A program made the position numbers and the translations under genes. From Pseudomonadota bacterium (lineage in GTDB: Bacteria; Myxococcota_A; Polyangia; Polyangiales; Polyangiaceae), in the NCBI GenBank assembly GCA_023431345.1, contig JAEYWK010000205.1, positions 1 to 64,000 on the forward strand: a stretch of DNA of 64,000 nt, written 5' to 3'. Within the stretch, counting starts at the first letter, position 1. Each line of letters begins with the position of its first letter. Below are positions 9,955 through 18,424 of this stretch, piece after piece. The notes below the pieces were generated by a model, which was not told the DNA's origin, did no database searches, and was given only the letters and a program-made list of their open reading frames with translations.

Positions 9955-10884
9955 TCAGCGAGCGACGGTGAGCTCTTGGGGCAAGTCGGCCGACTGCTTC
10001 GTGGCCGAGCTCGACAGCACCATGATGGCGAGCGTGAGCGCGTAAGGCGCCGCGTTGAACAGGTAGTAGCCGGAGGTGACCCCGACAGATTGCAGCGCAG
10101 GGCCGAGCGCGCTCGCGCCGCCGAACAGCAGCGATGCGTACAGGCAGCGAATCGGATCCCAGCGCGCGAAGATCACGAGCGCGACCGCCATCAAGCCTTG
10201 CCCGCTCGACAAGCCCTCGTTCCAGCTGCCCGGATAGAAGAGCGACAGGAACGAGCCGCCGATGCCGGCCAGCGTTCCGCCCGCCATCGTGGCCAACAGT
10301 CGAACGCGGTTCACGTCGTAGCCCATGGCGCGCGCGGCTTCCGCGCTCTCGCCGACGGTGCGTACGATCAGCCCCCAGCGTGTGTTCTTGAGGCCCCAGG
10401 CGAGCGCGGGGGCGAGCGCGATGCCGGTCAGCAAGAGCGCGTTGACCTGCAAGTTCGACTGCAGCTGCGGAGAGTCACTCCAAAATCCCAGGGAAAAGGC
10501 GGGTAGGCGCGGGGCGGTGGGCTGGATCAAGGGCTTGCCCAGGAAGAAGGACAGGCCGATGCCGAGCAGCATCAGCGCGATGCCGACCGCGATGTCGTTG
10601 ACGCGTGGCCGCCCGCACAGAACACCATGTAGCGCGCCGAACACCGCTCCCAGCGCGCCGGCCGCCGCCACGCCCAGCCAAGGCGAGCCGCTCAGGTAGG
10701 AGACGCCGTAGCCGCCCATCGCACCCATCACCAGCGTGCCCTCGAGCCCGAGGTTGACGCGCCCGGCGCGTTCGGTGAGGCACTCGCCCAAGCTGACGAA
10801 CAAGAACGGCGCGCTGACGCGCAGCGCGCCGCCCAGCACCGCGAGCGGCACACCCCACGCCCCCCAAGTCTCGGTAGCGGTCAT
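9955..10884 (-). CDS. ABC transporter permease, BMP/nucleoside family (YufQ-like)
   Basis: Inner-membrane permease of 309 residues with about eight to ten hydrophobic helices. The segment LTERAGRVNLGLEGTLVMGA is typical of permeases that work with BMP-type binding proteins, and VGESAEAARAMGYDVNRVR is the family's cytoplasmic coupling loop. The ATG at 10884 overlaps the upstream permease stop as ATGA. Together with 10881-12011 it should form the heterodimeric channel of the importer that contains the biuret-hydrolase-like gene. Confidence 0.9.
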   Translation of the reverse strand: MTATETWGAWGVPLAVLGGALRVSAPFLFVSLGECLTERAGRVNLGLEGTLVMGAMGGYGVSYLSGSPWLGVAAAGALGAVFGALHGVLCGRPRVNDIAVGIALMLLGIGLSFFLGKPLIQPTAPRLPAFSLGFWSDSPQLQSNLQVNALLLTGIALAPALAWGLKNTRWGLIVRTVGESAEAARAMGYDVNRVRLLATMAGGTLAGIGGSFLSLFYPGSWNEGLSSGQGLMAVALVIFARWDPIRCLYASLLFGGASALGPALQSVGVTSGYYLFNAAPYALTLAIMVLSSSATKQSADLPQELTVAR

Positions 10885-12011
10885 GCGCTCACCCCTTTCG
10901 TGACGAGCCTTCGCGTAAACCAGTCGACTTTACCGCGGTAGGTCTCGCTCGCGAGCACCACCACGAACAAGATGCCCTGCAGCACGCTGACGGTCGCGTC
11001 CGGCAAGCCGAACGTGCGCTGCAGCAGGCCGCCGCTGGCGCTGATGCCGCCGAGCACGAGCGCCACGGGCAAGATCGCGAGCGGGCTGTGACGGGCCAAG
11101 AACGCCACGAGGATGCCGGTGTACCCGTAGCCTGCGACGAGGGAGGCGTTGGCCTTACCGTGTACGGCCGCCACTTCGACCATGCCCGCGAGGCCCGCGG
11201 CCGCGCCGGCCAGCGCGCAGACCGTGATGAGCAGGCGAGGCACTTGCAGGCCGCTCAGTCGCGCCGCGCGCGGGTTGCCTCCGACGATGCGCGCCGCGAA
11301 CCCGAACACCGAGTGATCCATCAGCAGCCAAGCGAGCAAGCACGCAATCACGCCGTAGACGAGCCCAAAGTGCACGTCCAAGCCGGGCAGCGCCCCGAGC
11401 ATATTCGCGTCGCCGATGTGCAGCGTCGATGGCTTGTTCAAGCTCTGCGGATCGCGTAGCGGCCCTTCGATGAGGTGATTGGCGAGCGCGATGCCGATGT
11501 ACGAGAGCAAAAGGCTGCTGATCGTCTCGTTCACGCCGCGCTTGGCGCGCAGCGCGCCCGCGGCTCCGATCCAGAGCGCGCCGACGATCATCGAAGAGAC
11601 GGCCATCACGCTGAGCACGACGTAGGGGCTCGCCCCGCTGACGTGGCTGGCGGCGGCGGCCGCGGCCACTCCGCCGACGTAGAGCGCGCCCTCGCCGCCG
11701 ATCACGACCAGCCCCAGCCGCGCCGGAAGCGCCGTGCACAGCCCCGTGAGCATCAGCGGCGCCGCGCGCTGGAGGCTGTTTTGCGCCGAGAACCAGGTCC
11801 CGAAGGCTCCTCGGTACATCTCGGCGTACACGTCGATGGGGTTCGAGCCCGACAGCGCCACGAAGGCCCCGAACAGCGCGCCCGCCACCGTGACGGCGCC
11901 GGTCGGCACGACCAGACCGTCCAAGAAGCTGGCGAAGCGAGCGAGCGTCGGCCCGAAATCCCGACCCGACGCGGGCTCGCTCGAAGTTTCTTCGACCGTG
12001 GCGCTCGTCAT
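10881..12011 (-). CDS. ABC transporter permease, BMP/nucleoside family (YufP-like)
   Basis: Second permease of the importer, 376 residues. It has a polar 40-residue cytoplasmic N terminus, then helices. Family-like segments are PLMLTGLCTALPARLGLVVIGGEG and VGGNPRAARLSGLQVPRL, the coupling loop. The ATG at 12011 is 11 bases downstream of the binding-protein stop. Upstream extension of the frame overlaps the binding-protein gene and is rejected. The substrate follows that of the binding protein and is unproven. Confidence 0.9.
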   Translation of the reverse strand: MTSATVEETSSEPASGRDFGPTLARFASFLDGLVVPTGAVTVAGALFGAFVALSGSNPIDVYAEMYRGAFGTWFSAQNSLQRAAPLMLTGLCTALPARLGLVVIGGEGALYVGGVAAAAAASHVSGASPYVVLSVMAVSSMIVGALWIGAAGALRAKRGVNETISSLLLSYIGIALANHLIEGPLRDPQSLNKPSTLHIGDANMLGALPGLDVHFGLVYGVIACLLAWLLMDHSVFGFAARIVGGNPRAARLSGLQVPRLLITVCALAGAAAGLAGMVEVAAVHGKANASLVAGYGYTGILVAFLARHSPLAILPVALVLGGISASGGLLQRTFGLPDATVSVLQGILFVVVLASETYRGKVDWFTRRLVTKGVSA

Positions 12012-12022
12012 GGGGGGGGCGC

Positions 12023-13195
12023 CTAGTTGACCGAGCCTTTGACTCCCTCGACCAGGTAGCTCATCTTCTCGAGCTCGAGGTCGGTCTGACCGCGCACCGT
12101 GCCTGCGGCGATGATCTCTTTGCCGCCGTTGTCTTTGAGCGGCCCCTTGAAGATCACGAGGCTCCCGGCGGTGAGAGCAGCCTTGGCTTCGTCTGCTTTG
12201 GCCTTGGCCTCGGCGGACACGGCCGGGCCGTACGGCGACATCTTGATGAAGCCCTCTTTGAAGCCGCCGCGTACGAGGTGAGCCCAGCCGCCGCCGCTCT
12301 TCACCTTCTCGACGTAGTCTTTGTAGACGGTGGCCCAGTTCCACTCTGCGCCCGTCAGGTAGCCCTTGGGCGCGAGCGCGGCCTGATTGGCGTGGTAGCC
12401 CGTGCTGTAGATGCCACGCTTCTCCGCGGTCTCGATCACGACCTTCGGCGAGTCGACGTGGCAGGTCACGACATCGGCTCCTTGATCGACCAGGCTGTTC
12501 GTGGCCTCCGCTTCCTTGACCGGCAGCGACCAATCGCCGGTGAAAATCACGCTGGTCGTGATCTTCGGGTTGACCGAGAGCGCGCCCAGGGTGAAGGCGT
12601 TGATGTTGCGGAGCACCTGGGGAATCGGCTTCGCGGCCACGAAGCCGAGCTTGTTCGTCTTGCTCGTCAGGCCCGCGACCACGCCCGAGACGTACTGCGC
12701 TTCGTCGATGTAGCCGAAGTAGCTGCCGACGTTCTTGGGGTGCTTGCCTTCCGTGTAGAGTCCGCCGCAATGTAAGAACGTCACGTCCGGGTATTTCTCG
12801 GCCATCTTCAAGATGTGCGGGTCGAAGTAGCCGAAGGAGGTGGGGAAGAGCAGCTTCACGCCGTCCAGGTTGATCATGCTCTCCATCGTCTTCTGGACGT
12901 CGACCGTCTCCGGTACCTTCTCTTCTTCGCGCAGCTTGACGCCGAGCGCGGCCAGGCTCTTGGCGCCCTCTGCGTGCGCTTGGTTGTAGCCGTAGTCGTC
13001 TTTGGGACCGACGTAGACGAAGCCGACCGTGAGCGCCGCGCCCGACTTGGCCGCTGCGGGCGCGCTCGCGGCCGAGCCGGCGGGCGCCGGATCAGCCGAG
13101 GGCTTGTTGCACGCGAGCGCCGATAGCCCCAAAGCAGCCGAGCCAGTCAACACGGCGCGACGAGAGCTCATGAGTGACTTACGCAGGATCGTCAT
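12023..13195 (-). CDS. BMP-family substrate-binding lipoprotein
   Basis: Binding lipoprotein of the basic-membrane-protein family, the first gene of the transporter/hydrolase operon. The ATG at 13195 gives 390 residues. The N terminus has SRRAVL, resembling a twin-arginine signal, then the lipobox ALAC with Cys29. Family-like features are GFVYVGPKDDYGYNQAHAEG, the stretch with GSYFGYIDEAQYVSGVVAG, and a late ADVVTCHVDSPKV. A second ATG (MSSRR) eight codons later is also possible. BMP proteins usually bind nucleosides or purines. With the hydrolase inside the same operon, a ureido or amide ligand is an alternative. Confidence 0.9.
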   Translation of the reverse strand: MTILRKSLMSSRRAVLTGSAALGLSALACNKPSADPAPAGSAASAPAAAKSGAALTVGFVYVGPKDDYGYNQAHAEGAKSLAALGVKLREEEKVPETVDVQKTMESMINLDGVKLLFPTSFGYFDPHILKMAEKYPDVTFLHCGGLYTEGKHPKNVGSYFGYIDEAQYVSGVVAGLTSKTNKLGFVAAKPIPQVLRNINAFTLGALSVNPKITTSVIFTGDWSLPVKEAEATNSLVDQGADVVTCHVDSPKVVIETAEKRGIYSTGYHANQAALAPKGYLTGAEWNWATVYKDYVEKVKSGGGWAHLVRGGFKEGFIKMSPYGPAVSAEAKAKADEAKAALTAGSLVIFKGPLKDNGGKEIIAAGTVRGQTDLELEKMSYLVEGVKGSVN

Positions 13196-13300
13196 TGCCA
13201 ATCCGATATAGGGAGTCGCTCGTTTCGTAGGCATTTCGGAAAGAGGTCGAAACAAACCCGCCGCGCAAGAACGCCACGGTCGCCAGAACCCGCCTGGAAA

Positions 13301-13316
13301 TGCCGCGTAATCGCCA
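13301..13316 (-). promoter_or_regulatory. Candidate sigma-54-like element upstream of the BMP gene
   Basis: The minus strand reads TGGCGATTACGCGGCA, 106-121 bases before the BMP gene start. It keeps the GG-N10-GC spacing. It shares TGGCG, ACGC and GCA with the element before urtA. A nitrogen-regulated promoter would fit the genes, but the -12 half is not a good TTGC. Confidence 0.28.
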
Positions 13317-13368
13317 AATCTGACGCTGAATGACCGTGGCAGATCGGATGTCTTCTTCGGAAACGTTT

Positions 13369-13382
13369 GCAACACTTTGCAT
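13369..13382. promoter_or_regulatory. Inverted repeat, possible operator
   Basis: TGCAA and TTGCA are separated by four bases in the middle of the divergent region. It is a small, perfect 5-bp inverted repeat and could be a regulator site. No cognate regulator is encoded next to it. Confidence 0.2.
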
Positions 13383-13532
13383 TAACTCGGCGCAGGGGAT
13401 GGTCCGCGCACCCCACTGAACTTGCGCGCGGACTGCTCGCCGAAACATGGCTGCTCGTGTCGGGTCTTCGAAATCGAAGCGAAACGCGCAGCCACCAGCG
13501 ACATCGCGCGCTCCCAACTAGCGGTGAAGAGC

Positions 13533-14909
13533 ATGATGAAAATCCAAAGCCACATCCTGAGCGGCGCAGTCGCCTTAACGGGCGTCTTCGCTTCGCAACT
13601 GGCCCAAGCGCAGGATGCGCCCGCGGCCCCGGCGCCCGTTGCGCCCCCTGCCGCGGAGGCTCCGCCCGCCGAGCCGCCGCCCCCTCCTCCGCCGGTTGAC
13701 GCAGCGCCTCCGGCCGCGGAGCCACCGCCCCTGCCTGCTCCCGCGCCTGTGCCCGAGGCCGTGGCCGAAGCGACGCCCGCCGAGGAGAGCCCGTTCAAGG
13801 TGACGGTCGGCGCCGGTCTGCGCGCTGGCGTGCGCGTTCAGAATCCGAACACCACGGCCGACGACGCCGGTAACGAGCAGACGAAGCTCAACGACCAGTT
13901 CATCGACGAGCTCAACGCCGAGCTCCGTGTGAGCGGCAAGGTCACCGACATCATCGGCTGGACCGCCAATTTCACGGTCGACGGCCGCACGCGCGCCAGC
14001 GCTGGTGGCGGCGCCCCGATCGCCTTCCAAGCGCAGGCCCTCGACATCATCGGTCAGCTCGACTTCATGGACGAGTTTCACGTCTGGCTCGGCCGCATGC
14101 TGACTCCGTCCGATCGCTCGAACTTCAGCGGCGCCTGGTTCATGGCCCCCTGGAACTACTCCGGCGTGCTCGACGGCTACTTCGGCCCGCGCGGCACCGA
14201 AGAGGTGGGCCGCGAGGTCGGCGGCACCATCTGGGGCGACATCAACCAGGGCAAGTTCAAGTACTACGCGGCGGTCCTCGACCTCGACAACAACGTCGGT
14301 CCGGGCGGCGGCTACGCGGGCCAGAGCCCGCTGTTCTCGCTACGCGCGCAGTATGCGTTCCTCGGAGCCGAGCCGGGCTTCTACGGCAGCAGCACCTACT
14401 ACGGCGGCCAAGACATCGTCGCCCTCGGCGCCGCCTTCCAATACCAGAAGGACTTCGCGCTCTCGGGTGGTGTGGACGACATGGACGTGCCGCAGCCCGA
14501 CGTGAAGGACAACCTGGTCGCGTTCAACGCTGACTTCTTGGCGGAGTTCAAGACCGGCGCCGGCACCCCCGGCATCGAGGCGGCTTACTACCACCAGAGC
14601 GGCGACACCCGTTCGTTCAACGACTTCTTCTACGTGCTGCCGTCGTTCACGACCGACGAAGTCTTGCCCTACAAGGGCAAGCTGAACGCCACCGTGCGCT
14701 TCCAGATGGCGAAGACCGGTGAGGATGCCGACGGCTTCAACACCAAGGCCACCCACTGGATCGTGGAGCCGAGCGTCGCGTACTTGTTCAAAGACTATTT
14801 CGCCAAGCTGCAGCTGACCTACAGCTACGGCAAGACCTCGTTCGACGCCGAGGGCGTCGACCCGACGAAGTACCAGTTCTTGCAGCTGGGCTTCCAGATT
14901 CAGCAGTAA
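13533..14909 (+). CDS. Outer-membrane porin-like beta-barrel protein
   Basis: Predicted outer-membrane protein of 458 residues. A signal peptide ends near AQAQD. A Pro/Ala-rich linker of about 60 residues follows, then an aromatic- and Gly-rich region with alternating strands such as KYYAAVLDLDNN and LQLTYSYGKTSF, as in a porin barrel. The ATG at 13533 is followed at once by a second ATG; either could start. It is divergent from the BMP-type transporter operon, so it may let the same nitrogen compounds through the outer membrane. That link is positional inference. The linker is unusual for simple porins and may cross the periplasm or bind peptidoglycan. Confidence 0.75.
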   Translation: MMKIQSHILSGAVALTGVFASQLAQAQDAPAAPAPVAPPAAEAPPAEPPPPPPPVDAAPPAAEPPPLPAPAPVPEAVAEATPAEESPFKVTVGAGLRAGVRVQNPNTTADDAGNEQTKLNDQFIDELNAELRVSGKVTDIIGWTANFTVDGRTRASAGGGAPIAFQAQALDIIGQLDFMDEFHVWLGRMLTPSDRSNFSGAWFMAPWNYSGVLDGYFGPRGTEEVGREVGGTIWGDINQGKFKYYAAVLDLDNNVGPGGGYAGQSPLFSLRAQYAFLGAEPGFYGSSTYYGGQDIVALGAAFQYQKDFALSGGVDDMDVPQPDVKDNLVAFNADFLAEFKTGAGTPGIEAAYYHQSGDTRSFNDFFYVLPSFTTDEVLPYKGKLNATVRFQMAKTGEDADGFNTKATHWIVEPSVAYLFKDYFAKLQLTYSYGKTSFDAEGVDPTKYQFLQLGFQIQQ

Positions 14910-14978
14910 GCGTCTCCCGCTCGGCGACCGCTGCTCGCCCCTCCGCAGAGGATTGGCGGGCAGTGGCGCCGACCCTAT

Positions 14979-15027
14979 GATCCCCCGTGGTGCCTCCGTT
15001 TCCGGGTTTTGGGCATCATGGGGGATC
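14979..15027. terminator. Long hairpin between convergent genes
   Basis: GATCCCCCGTGGTGCC at 14979 pairs with GGCATCATGGGGGATC ending at 15027, a 16-bp stem with two G-U pairs on one strand. There is no long T run. It sits between the porin stop and the kinase stop, so a bidirectional terminator is the natural reading. Confidence 0.6.
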
Positions 15028-15064
15028 GCCCGTTTGTGGGCGACGAGCGCGCTCCGACGACCGC

Positions 15065-16609
15065 TCAGAAGCCGGGATCGAGCTCGTCGTCGCCGGCCCG
15101 CGGACGCTTGCTGGTGGCGGTGGGTGCCGGTCGAAAGGGCCTCGAGCCCTTGCTGGCCTTGCTGACGGCTCGAGGCGCGGCGCTGGGCGCGGCTTGCGCG
15201 TCGGCTGGCGGCTCGCGATCGAGATCCACCACGCTGCCGGTCGGCCGCGCCGAGACCGGCGTAGCAGGCACCTGCGCGGACGCTTGCGACGCGAGCTCGG
15301 CGCCACGCGGGGGAGCGGCGGCGCTGGCCGTGGCCTCGCCGCCGCGCAGGCGTAGGAACACGAGCGCCGCCGCGGCTGCCATCAGGCCGAGGCCGATCAC
15401 GACGCCGAGCCGACCGCGCTTCGGTTGCAGCGCGGCGTCGTCGTCGGCGTCGTCGTCGACGCGAAGGTCGATGGCTGCTGGTGTCGTCGTGCGCGCTGAG
15501 AGCCGCGGCCCCATGCTGGCGGAGGGTGAGGTGCTGCGCACGTCGAGGGCCGGCGGGTAGGCGCTCGCGAGCTGCAAATCACTGTCGACGATGCCGGCCT
15601 TCTTGAGGATGTGGAAGCAGCGCTCGACCGAGATGCGCGCGCGGCGGGGCGCGAACGGGTAGAGGGCGATCGCCAGCTCGGCCACGTTTTGATAGCGCTC
15701 GTCGGGGTTTTTGGTCAGGCAGCGTAGCACTACCTGCTCGAGCTCCCCGCTCGCGTCGGGTCGCAGCGTGTGTAGCGGGACGGGCTCGCGCTCCAAAATG
15801 GCCGCGCTCAGCTCCAGGAGCGACGGCTCGTCGAACGCAGTGACCCCCGTGAGCAGCTCGAACAGCACGCAGCCGACGGCCCAGATGTCCGAGCGCGCGT
15901 CGACCTGATCGCTGCGCCGGATCTGCTCCGGCGACATGTAGACGGGAGAGCCCAGCGCCATCTGCGTGCGCACCAGGTCCCGCTTGCCGCGGGGCAGAGC
16001 GATCTTGGAGATGCCGAAGTCCAAGACCTTGATCGAGTCCATCCCTTGACCGTGCTGGATCAGGAACAGGTTCTCGGGCTTGATGTCGCGGTGAACGATG
16101 CCGCCGGCGTGCGCGGCCGCGAGCGCCTCGCATGCCTGCAAGATGTAATCGACGGCGACGCTGATGGGCAGCGGGCCTTCTTGGTGCAGGTAGTCGGCCA
16201 GATCCTTACCGGCCAGGTACTCCATCACGATGTAGGGCGTGCCGTCCGGCAACGCCCCGACGTCGAACACGTTCGCGACGTGCTCGCTGCGAATTTTTGC
16301 GGCGGCGCGCGCTTCACGCGCGAAGCGCTCGACCAGCTCCGGATGCGCCAGCGCCTCGGGGCGCAGGAACTTGAGCGCCACCATTTCGCCGAGCTCGGCG
16401 TGGCGTGCGGAGATGACGTAGCCCATGCCGCCGCTGCCGAGCAGCCCCGTGACCTCGTACTTGCCGGCGATCACGTCGCCGACCGCGAACGGAACCTGGA
16501 GCGGCTCTTGCGACAGCGGCTGTAAGCCGCTCGTCGGATAGGTTTCACGCGGTTGTGACTGCCTCAACGCTCCTGCCTCGTGAGAAATACGACCACGGGG
16601 GGCTTGCAT
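15065..16609 (-). CDS. Membrane-anchored eukaryote-type Ser/Thr protein kinase
   Basis: A Hanks-type kinase domain fills the N-terminal 300 residues or so: glycine loop LGSGGMGYV, VALKFL lysine, catalytic VHRDIKPENLFL, KVLDFGISK and SPVYMSPEQ. A juxtamembrane linker, one transmembrane helix (GVVIGLGLMAAAAALVFL) and an Ala/Pro/Ser-rich C-terminal tail outside the membrane follow. The ATG at 16609 gives 514 residues; a GTG at 16657 would add 16 and overlap the upstream gene. It lies directly downstream of a periplasmic-binding lipoprotein. The tail shows no sensor domain, so that lipoprotein could supply the input; this is inference. Confidence 0.92.
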   Translation of the reverse strand: MQAPRGRISHEAGALRQSQPRETYPTSGLQPLSQEPLQVPFAVGDVIAGKYEVTGLLGSGGMGYVISARHAELGEMVALKFLRPEALAHPELVERFAREARAAAKIRSEHVANVFDVGALPDGTPYIVMEYLAGKDLADYLHQEGPLPISVAVDYILQACEALAAAHAGGIVHRDIKPENLFLIQHGQGMDSIKVLDFGISKIALPRGKRDLVRTQMALGSPVYMSPEQIRRSDQVDARSDIWAVGCVLFELLTGVTAFDEPSLLELSAAILEREPVPLHTLRPDASGELEQVVLRCLTKNPDERYQNVAELAIALYPFAPRRARISVERCFHILKKAGIVDSDLQLASAYPPALDVRSTSPSASMGPRLSARTTTPAAIDLRVDDDADDDAALQPKRGRLGVVIGLGLMAAAAALVFLRLRGGEATASAAAPPRGAELASQASAQVPATPVSARPTGSVVDLDREPPADAQAAPSAAPRAVSKASKGSRPFRPAPTATSKRPRAGDDELDPGF

Positions 16610-16646
16610 TAAGGACCCCGCCTCACGCTCGTGGGGCGGATGTGGG

Positions 16647-18338
16647 TCACTGGCCACACTGCTTGTAGGTACCCGACTGCTCCTGGGTCATGATGTCGAA
16701 GATCAGGCCCGAGCTTTGAAACACGGGCTTGGTCGCCGTTCCGCCGACACACCACATTTCCAAAGTGCCGCCCTTGACGGCCCCGTCCGCGTCCCAGTCG
16801 AGCACGCCGAAGCTGCCGACGGCGGTGATGCCCGCGCCGGAGGCCAGCTTCTGGAACGCGGGCAGCAGGTTGGTGCCGAGAGTCGTGTACTTGTTCTTAC
16901 CGCTCGCCAGCATGCGCAAACCCTTCACGATCGACTTGCCACTCACCGGCTCGTCTTTGGTGGCGGCGAGCGCGAGGCCGATGGCGTAGGCCGCGTCGTG
17001 CGCGGGCCCCATGCCCGAGATCGTCGAGTTGCCGCCCTGGTAGCGGACGTCGTAGTCGATCTTGAAACCGTTGTAGGCCTCGGCCGGAGTGTCCTTGCCG
17101 CTGGGGCCAGGGGTGATGCCGGTGCCGCGCACGCGAAAGCGCAGGTCGTCGTTGTTGGTCGCGGCCGTGATGAGCTCCGGCACCTTCGTCGAGTCGATCA
17201 AGACGTATTGCGGGCGGGCGCCGCCCGACCACTGCGCTTCGAGCGGGATCAGCACCTTGCTCACCGCCTCGGCGGTGCCTGCGAGCACGACGATGTCCGG
17301 CTCGAACTTCAGGTACTTGTCGACGATGTCTCGTTGGTCGGCGGCGGTGCCGTCGTAGCCGTCGATCTCCACGTGGTTGCCGAGGTTGATCGGATCGGTC
17401 AGGCCCTTGCCGTTGAGCATCAAGTCGTTCAGCGAGGTGCGCGTGCCGACGCCGAGCGCGTCGTTGCGGAAGACGATGCCGAGCTTGACGGTGTCGACTT
17501 GACGCTCCTCCTTGATTTGAGCCTCGAGCACGTTGAGCTGGCTGATCATCAGCGGCGCGCGCTGAACGTCGGACGGCACCATCAGCCACGTGAGATCTTT
17601 GTCCGCGAGGGCGGTGATGCTCGAGGCGACGGCGGTAGGCGTGATCACGACGGTGCCGGCGGGAACCGTGACCTTCGTCGATACGTCGAGCGTGTCTTGG
17701 CTCGTGTTCGGACCGACGATCGCGGGGACCCCGAGGTCTTTCACCAAGTGCTCCGCGGCGCGCACCAAGTCCGTCGTTTCGTCGCACGATACCATGACGA
17801 GCGGGCGCGAGCCTTCGCCGGAGGGTACGCCGCCCACGGCGTTGATTTGTTCGATCGCCAGCGCCGCCGCCTGTTGGCGCGGCAAGTTCGTCGCTGCCTG
17901 CGGGCCTTTGGTCGAGAAGAGCGAGCCCAAGATGATGGCGTCGTCGTTCAAGTAGTCGCCGGTGATGGCGTCACAGTCTTCGCTCAGCAGAGTTTCGCAG
18001 CGCCCCTCCGGCTTGATGCACACGGCGGCCACGGGGCCATCGTCGTCGTCGCCCATCGCGGCCTCGGTCGCTCTATCGGTGCACTCTTGGTTCGTCGTGC
18101 ACTCGCCGACCGTCGCCTGGCCCTCGCCGCCAGCGCCCGCTTCCGGCAACGACGCGGCGTCACCACCCTGGTCCGTCCCTCCGCGGTTGCCGGTGGCGCC
18201 GCTCGTGCCGCCGTTCTCGGTGCCGCCCGCTTGCCCGACAGTCAGATCATTCAGACCGACCAGGCTGTTGCAAGCGATCGCGGAGAGCGTAAAGACGCTC
18301 ACCAAGATGGAGGAATGGTTCAGCGTGCGTGCTTTCAT
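16647..18338 (-). CDS. Periplasmic-binding (Leu/Ile/Val-type) lipoprotein
   Basis: Lipoprotein of 563 residues with lipobox AIAC (Cys23). A Gly/Asn-rich linker and a Cys-containing segment (TTNQECTDR, CETLLSEDCD) follow, then a type-1 periplasmic binding fold beginning near IILGSLFSTKGPQ. That fold has AALAIEQINAVGGV, VPAIVGPNTSQ and PDIVVLAGTAE. The ATG at 18338 has a GAGGG site. No permease or ATPase is nearby. The next gene in the same direction, a Ser/Thr kinase, begins within about 40 bases of its stop. A ligand-sensing rather than transport role is therefore plausible. The ligand is unknown. Confidence 0.85.
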   Translation of the reverse strand: MKARTLNHSSILVSVFTLSAIACNSLVGLNDLTVGQAGGTENGGTSGATGNRGGTDQGGDAASLPEAGAGGEGQATVGECTTNQECTDRATEAAMGDDDDGPVAAVCIKPEGRCETLLSEDCDAITGDYLNDDAIILGSLFSTKGPQAATNLPRQQAAALAIEQINAVGGVPSGEGSRPLVMVSCDETTDLVRAAEHLVKDLGVPAIVGPNTSQDTLDVSTKVTVPAGTVVITPTAVASSITALADKDLTWLMVPSDVQRAPLMISQLNVLEAQIKEERQVDTVKLGIVFRNDALGVGTRTSLNDLMLNGKGLTDPINLGNHVEIDGYDGTAADQRDIVDKYLKFEPDIVVLAGTAEAVSKVLIPLEAQWSGGARPQYVLIDSTKVPELITAATNNDDLRFRVRGTGITPGPSGKDTPAEAYNGFKIDYDVRYQGGNSTISGMGPAHDAAYAIGLALAATKDEPVSGKSIVKGLRMLASGKNKYTTLGTNLLPAFQKLASGAGITAVGSFGVLDWDADGAVKGGTLEMWCVGGTATKPVFQSSGLIFDIMTQEQSGTYKQCGQ

Positions 18339-18424
18339 CGTTTGACCCTCAGCACGGTCCACTGACGTGCTGTCGCCGAGTGCAACGGCTTAAGCGACGA
18401 CCGCATAAGCCGCTTAGTCTCGAG

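Larger units (their letters stand above)
13196..13532. other. Divergent promoter region between BMP operon and porin gene
   Basis: This 337-bp non-coding stretch separates two divergently transcribed genes and is more AT-rich than the flanks. It contains a sigma-54-like element pointing at the BMP gene and an inverted repeat at 13369-13382. Short open frames inside it carry no recognisable domain. It is the likely control region of both transcription units. Confidence 0.6.
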
